Shown here piece by piece: positions 20,048-22,429 of a DNA stretch of 22,429 nucleotides (the stretch's first letter is position 1; every line of letters starts with the position of its first letter). Position numbers and translations under genes: made by a program. Below the pieces are notes generated by a model that saw nothing but the letters and a program-made list of their open reading frames with translations, did not search any database and was not told where the DNA came from. This DNA is from a virus, in IMG/VR virus record IMGVR_UViG_3300009159_000354, positions 1 to 22,429 of that record; one strand, given 5' to 3'.

Positions 20048-22429
20048 GACCAGAAGCTCCGAGCGTCTTCGATCAGGGTGTCGATCTCAGCTTTGGAACG
20101 TTCTGTCTCTTGGGGGGTTACAGAATTCGTGTCCCAGCACTCGGAATCCGCATCAACACTGGGAAGTGTGGTGGGACAGGCTTTTTGGTGTCCCACCACT
20201 TTGGGCAGTTCGACGGATCGGAGAGATTGACTTGGTTTTGAGGGCTCCAAATCGCCCTCAGAGTGCTGGGACACCCTTACCCCCTGTCCCACCACTATTT
20301 CCTGTTCCACACTGGGTTTTGGAGTGGTGGGACACTTACTACTACACATATCACGCGAGAGCACTGCAAAGTACCGATTGACCTTGGTGCCCTTCTTCTG
20401 AGGGTGTGGTTCCACAACACTTTCAACCAACCCCCTAGCCATTAAGCGCTGGAGCGCCTTCCTAATCGCCACCACCGAGCCACCACACTGAGGATCACTG
20501 TGCAGTTCACCTTGGGTACGACCCGTAGGGCTAACCCGCAGCCTGGTAAGCACCCGATCCACGATTGAAGCCGGACTGGTGCTCTCAGCACTCAGTTCCA
20601 CGTAGTCCTTCAGCTCGAAGGTGAGATCCTCCAGCATCTTGAGCAGGAGCTTGGCGCCACCACGGCCTGTACGGCTCTTCTCTATGCGGATGATGCGCGT
20701 GGAGGCACCGACCTCCTCCTGTTCCCGTTCAGAGGGCTTCCTGAGGCTCCAGACCTCATCTACGGCGTCCCTGATGGCGGTGGTACCCCTAAAGCCGCCG
20801 GACTTGTTGCTGTGGTGGACCAGCAGGATCGTGCAAGCCGGGAACAGGCGGCCATTGTTGTTGGCCAGCCAGTAGATGGGGCCAGCAAACTCCTTGCGGT
20901 TCTCGTCAAAGGCCGAGCCCCTGGAGCAGCCGGTGATGGAGTCAATAATGACCAAAGCAGGCTTGTGCTTCTGGATCAACTTGACGAACCTGAGATACCA
21001 GTTCAGATCCCAGCCCATAACAACGCGGATTGGATCGTTGCCATTGAGGTCCAGATCCTGCATCTGCTGCTTGACCTGCACCTCTGACTGGTCCCCGTTC
21101 AGGATCAACACCTTGCCTTGTTTAACTGGAACCATGTCTCCACGAATGGAGAAGGGCAGGCCCCGAGCCACATGCTTGGCCAAGGTCCAAGCGGTCATGG
21201 ATTTGCCATCACCACCAGCACCGTGAATCATGACGACACCAGGGCTAGGCATCAGATCTGGGATGAGGTACTCCAAGGTCAGATCCTTCTCCAGCAACTG
21301 GCCAATATCCATGTCATCATCGCGCTGCTCGTATTGGATCTGGCTGATGAGTAGCCGCTCCAAAGCACCAGCATCCCGATAGCCAGCCTCTAGGGCCAAA
21401 GCATTCATGCGGTGGGCCATCTCCGCAGGATTATCCAAATCCTGGAGTTCCTTAGCCCGCTTAATCACCTCGGCATAGCTGATAGTGACGTTGCGAATCC
21501 TGAGGGTGGTGTCACCCTCAACGTCAGCAACCATCTTCCGCAGATCCTCGGACAGCCACAACCGACCAGGCATCTGCTGGTCGGCCATCCAGAACAGCGT
21601 CCCAAGGCTCACAGAACCCCGCTTGAAGCTCTTCCAGACCTCCTCACAGGGATTGGTGCCCTTAGACCACTCGTCGCTGTACTCAGGGTCCTCAGCAGAC
21701 CACGCAGACCACAACGTCAAGCCCAGATCAGTAGGCAGCTCGCTGTGGATTGCCATGCCCACCTTGACCCATTGGTCTCGGCTACCAGCACCCTGCCCAG
21801 GAATCACCTTCAGCGCCGACTGGATAATCTCAGCCACCTCACCTGGATCTCGATCTGAGAAATCCAGAGCCTTCCGGTTTTTGATGAAGCCGCCATCACT
21901 GACACCTTTTCCACAGGCATCCCGCATCTCAGCCAGCAACCACTCCGGCGCTTCTGGGACATCCGTGAGATCCCCCTCAAAGCCGTAATGACCTCCTGGA
22001 GCCTTCCCATCACTAGAGCCCGGATACGCCCCGTAGATGACCCCCTGACGGCCCCAGAGCACCTCGTAGCCAGCGCCGGTATCAGACAACCCAATGCCCT
22101 TTACCTGGCCCCACAAAGCCTCTGGGACGCGGAACAGGTACTTGGCAGCGTTGCTCTTAGTCGAGGTAACAACTGGAGCACCATCCAAGGTGTTGCCCCA
22201 ACCTTTTTTCAGCCTGGCCAAGTTGCGATCCACGTCCAGGATCACCAGGCCATTGCTCCTAGCCCCAGTAAACACACCAACAGCCTGGAACACCGCAGGC
22301 TTACGGGCGATCTGGAGCGCAACGTCTCCAGGCCCCATCACGACATGGTGCGACTTCTCCAGGGGCGTCTTGCCCTTGCTCTCCTTACCAGAGTGCAAAT
22401 GCGCTCCTTTGACGTAAATCGGTGCATAT
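20044..22429 (-). CDS. Primase-helicase: PrimPol N-terminus, PriCT-like, RecA-like ATPase, winged helix (5' end beyond window)
   Basis: The frame is still open at the window edge (YAPIYVKGAHLHSGKESKG just before the edge), so the start is missing. A TTG at 22398 with AAAGGAG upstream is an alternative start, but the upstream codons look like part of the PrimPol domain. Counting from that TTG: LVILDVD (51-57, D55/D57) is the PrimPol catalytic pair, residues about 180-270 (RDQWVKVGMAIHSE, then LWSAWS) fit a PriCT-type linker, GAGGDGKS (393-400) is Walker A, ALVIIDS (481-487) Walker B, and LLVHHSNKS with RGTTAIRDAVD a sensor region. Residues about 605-670 form a winged helix. The last 100 residues are a low-complexity linker built from repeats. 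It would prime and unwind phage DNA. Confidence 0.93.
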   Translation of the reverse strand, partial: YAPIYVKGAHLHSGKESKGKTPLEKSHHVVMGPGDVALQIARKPAVFQAVGVFTGARSNGLVILDVDRNLARLKKGWGNTLDGAPVVTSTKSNAAKYLFRVPEALWGQVKGIGLSDTGAGYEVLWGRQGVIYGAYPGSSDGKAPGGHYGFEGDLTDVPEAPEWLLAEMRDACGKGVSDGGFIKNRKALDFSDRDPGEVAEIIQSALKVIPGQGAGSRDQWVKVGMAIHSELPTDLGLTLWSAWSAEDPEYSDEWSKGTNPCEEVWKSFKRGSVSLGTLFWMADQQMPGRLWLSEDLRKMVADVEGDTTLRIRNVTISYAEVIKRAKELQDLDNPAEMAHRMNALALEAGYRDAGALERLLISQIQYEQRDDDMDIGQLLEKDLTLEYLIPDLMPSPGVVMIHGAGGDGKSMTAWTLAKHVARGLPFSIRGDMVPVKQGKVLILNGDQSEVQVKQQMQDLDLNGNDPIRVVMGWDLNWYLRFVKLIQKHKPALVIIDSITGCSRGSAFDENRKEFAGPIYWLANNNGRLFPACTILLVHHSNKSGGFRGTTAIRDAVDEVWSLRKPSEREQEEVGASTRIIRIEKSRTGRGGAKLLLKMLEDLTFELKDYVELSAESTSPASIVDRVLTRLRVSPTGRTQGELHSDPQCGGSVVAIRKALQRLMARGLVESVVEPHPQKKGTKVNRYFAVLSRDMCSSKCPTTPKPSVEQEIVVGQGVRVSQHSEGDLEPSKPSQSLRSVELPKVVGHQKACPTTLPSVDADSECWDTNSVTPQETERSKAEIDTLIEDARSFWS
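20129..20335. repeat. Six copies of a 12-bp motif in alternating orientation
   Basis: Consensus AGTG(G/C)TGGGACA, nearly always with perfect 11-14 bp matches. Copies at 20129-20142, 20188-20200 and 20285-20296 read as the reverse complement on the + strand; copies at 20167-20178, 20261-20274 and 20323-20335 read forward. A degenerate reverse copy lies at 20303-20313. All lie inside the 3' part of the primase-helicase gene, in its low-complexity linker, where they encode CPTT, VVG(H/Q), VSQHS and CWDT. No other copy is seen in the window. Confidence 0.8.

Noticed and set aside
1-22429. tRNA, rRNA, integrase, toxin-antitoxin, CRISPR-Cas and retron signals
   Set aside because: I looked for T-loop-like strings, cloverleaf pairs, reverse transcriptase and recombinase motifs and regular repeat-spacer patterns and saw none; a tRNA scan would be needed to be certain.

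Overview
The window looks like part of the genome of a tailed phage with a siphovirus-type tail, most probably a cyanophage of Synechococcus/Cyanobium-like hosts. This rests on a lambda gpJ-type tail tip protein, several small fibre proteins of a style I recall from cyanophages, a phage family A DNA polymerase, a primase-helicase, a dCTP deaminase and many short tightly overlapping genes. The host assignment is from memory of family resemblance, not from a search. No photosynthesis genes, tRNAs, integrase, rRNA or CRISPR array were seen.

Layout. Positions 1-12406 read rightward and form a tail, adhesion and lysis module. It opens with the end of a tail assembly gene, then the gpJ-like tip protein (57-3824), a first repeat-built fibre (3825-5438), two small companions, a second repeat-built fibre (5953-7398), a chain of small virion or fibre proteins (7456-10076), a small membrane protein (10111-10353), a Cys-rich 60-residue protein, a 48-residue hydrophobic protein (10934-11080), a two-domain cell-wall hydrolase (11073-12188) and a short helical protein. 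One HNH endonuclease gene (10528-10836) sits in this block on the opposite strand.

Positions 12403-22429 read entirely leftward and form a replication, nucleotide and regulation module. In transcription order it holds a PrimPol/RecA-like primase-helicase cut by the window edge (20044-22429), small unknown genes, a 170-residue dCTP deaminase (17621-18133) followed by a DUF6378-like gene, two proteins with similar C-terminal helix-turn-helix segments (18130-18507 and 16451-16795), a KOW/SH3-like small protein, the DNA polymerase (13991-15814), then short late-cluster genes including a ribbon-helix-helix-like and an HTH/four-Cys regulator. The two modules converge on a shared CTAG at 12403-12406 that carries both stop codons, with no visible terminator.

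The leftward genes would copy the DNA and adjust dNTP pools, with several small DNA-binding proteins as candidate regulators. The rightward genes would build the tail tip and fibres and lyse the host. Coding density is extreme: most leftward neighbours overlap by exactly 4 nt (ATGA/GTGA) or 8 nt (ATG-NN-stop), usually without a Shine-Dalgarno sequence. The main structures not explained by gene calls are six copies of a 12-bp motif in strictly alternating orientation inside the 3' part of the primase-helicase gene (20129-20335), and a 174-bp intergenic region with four inverted repeats (19547-19720).
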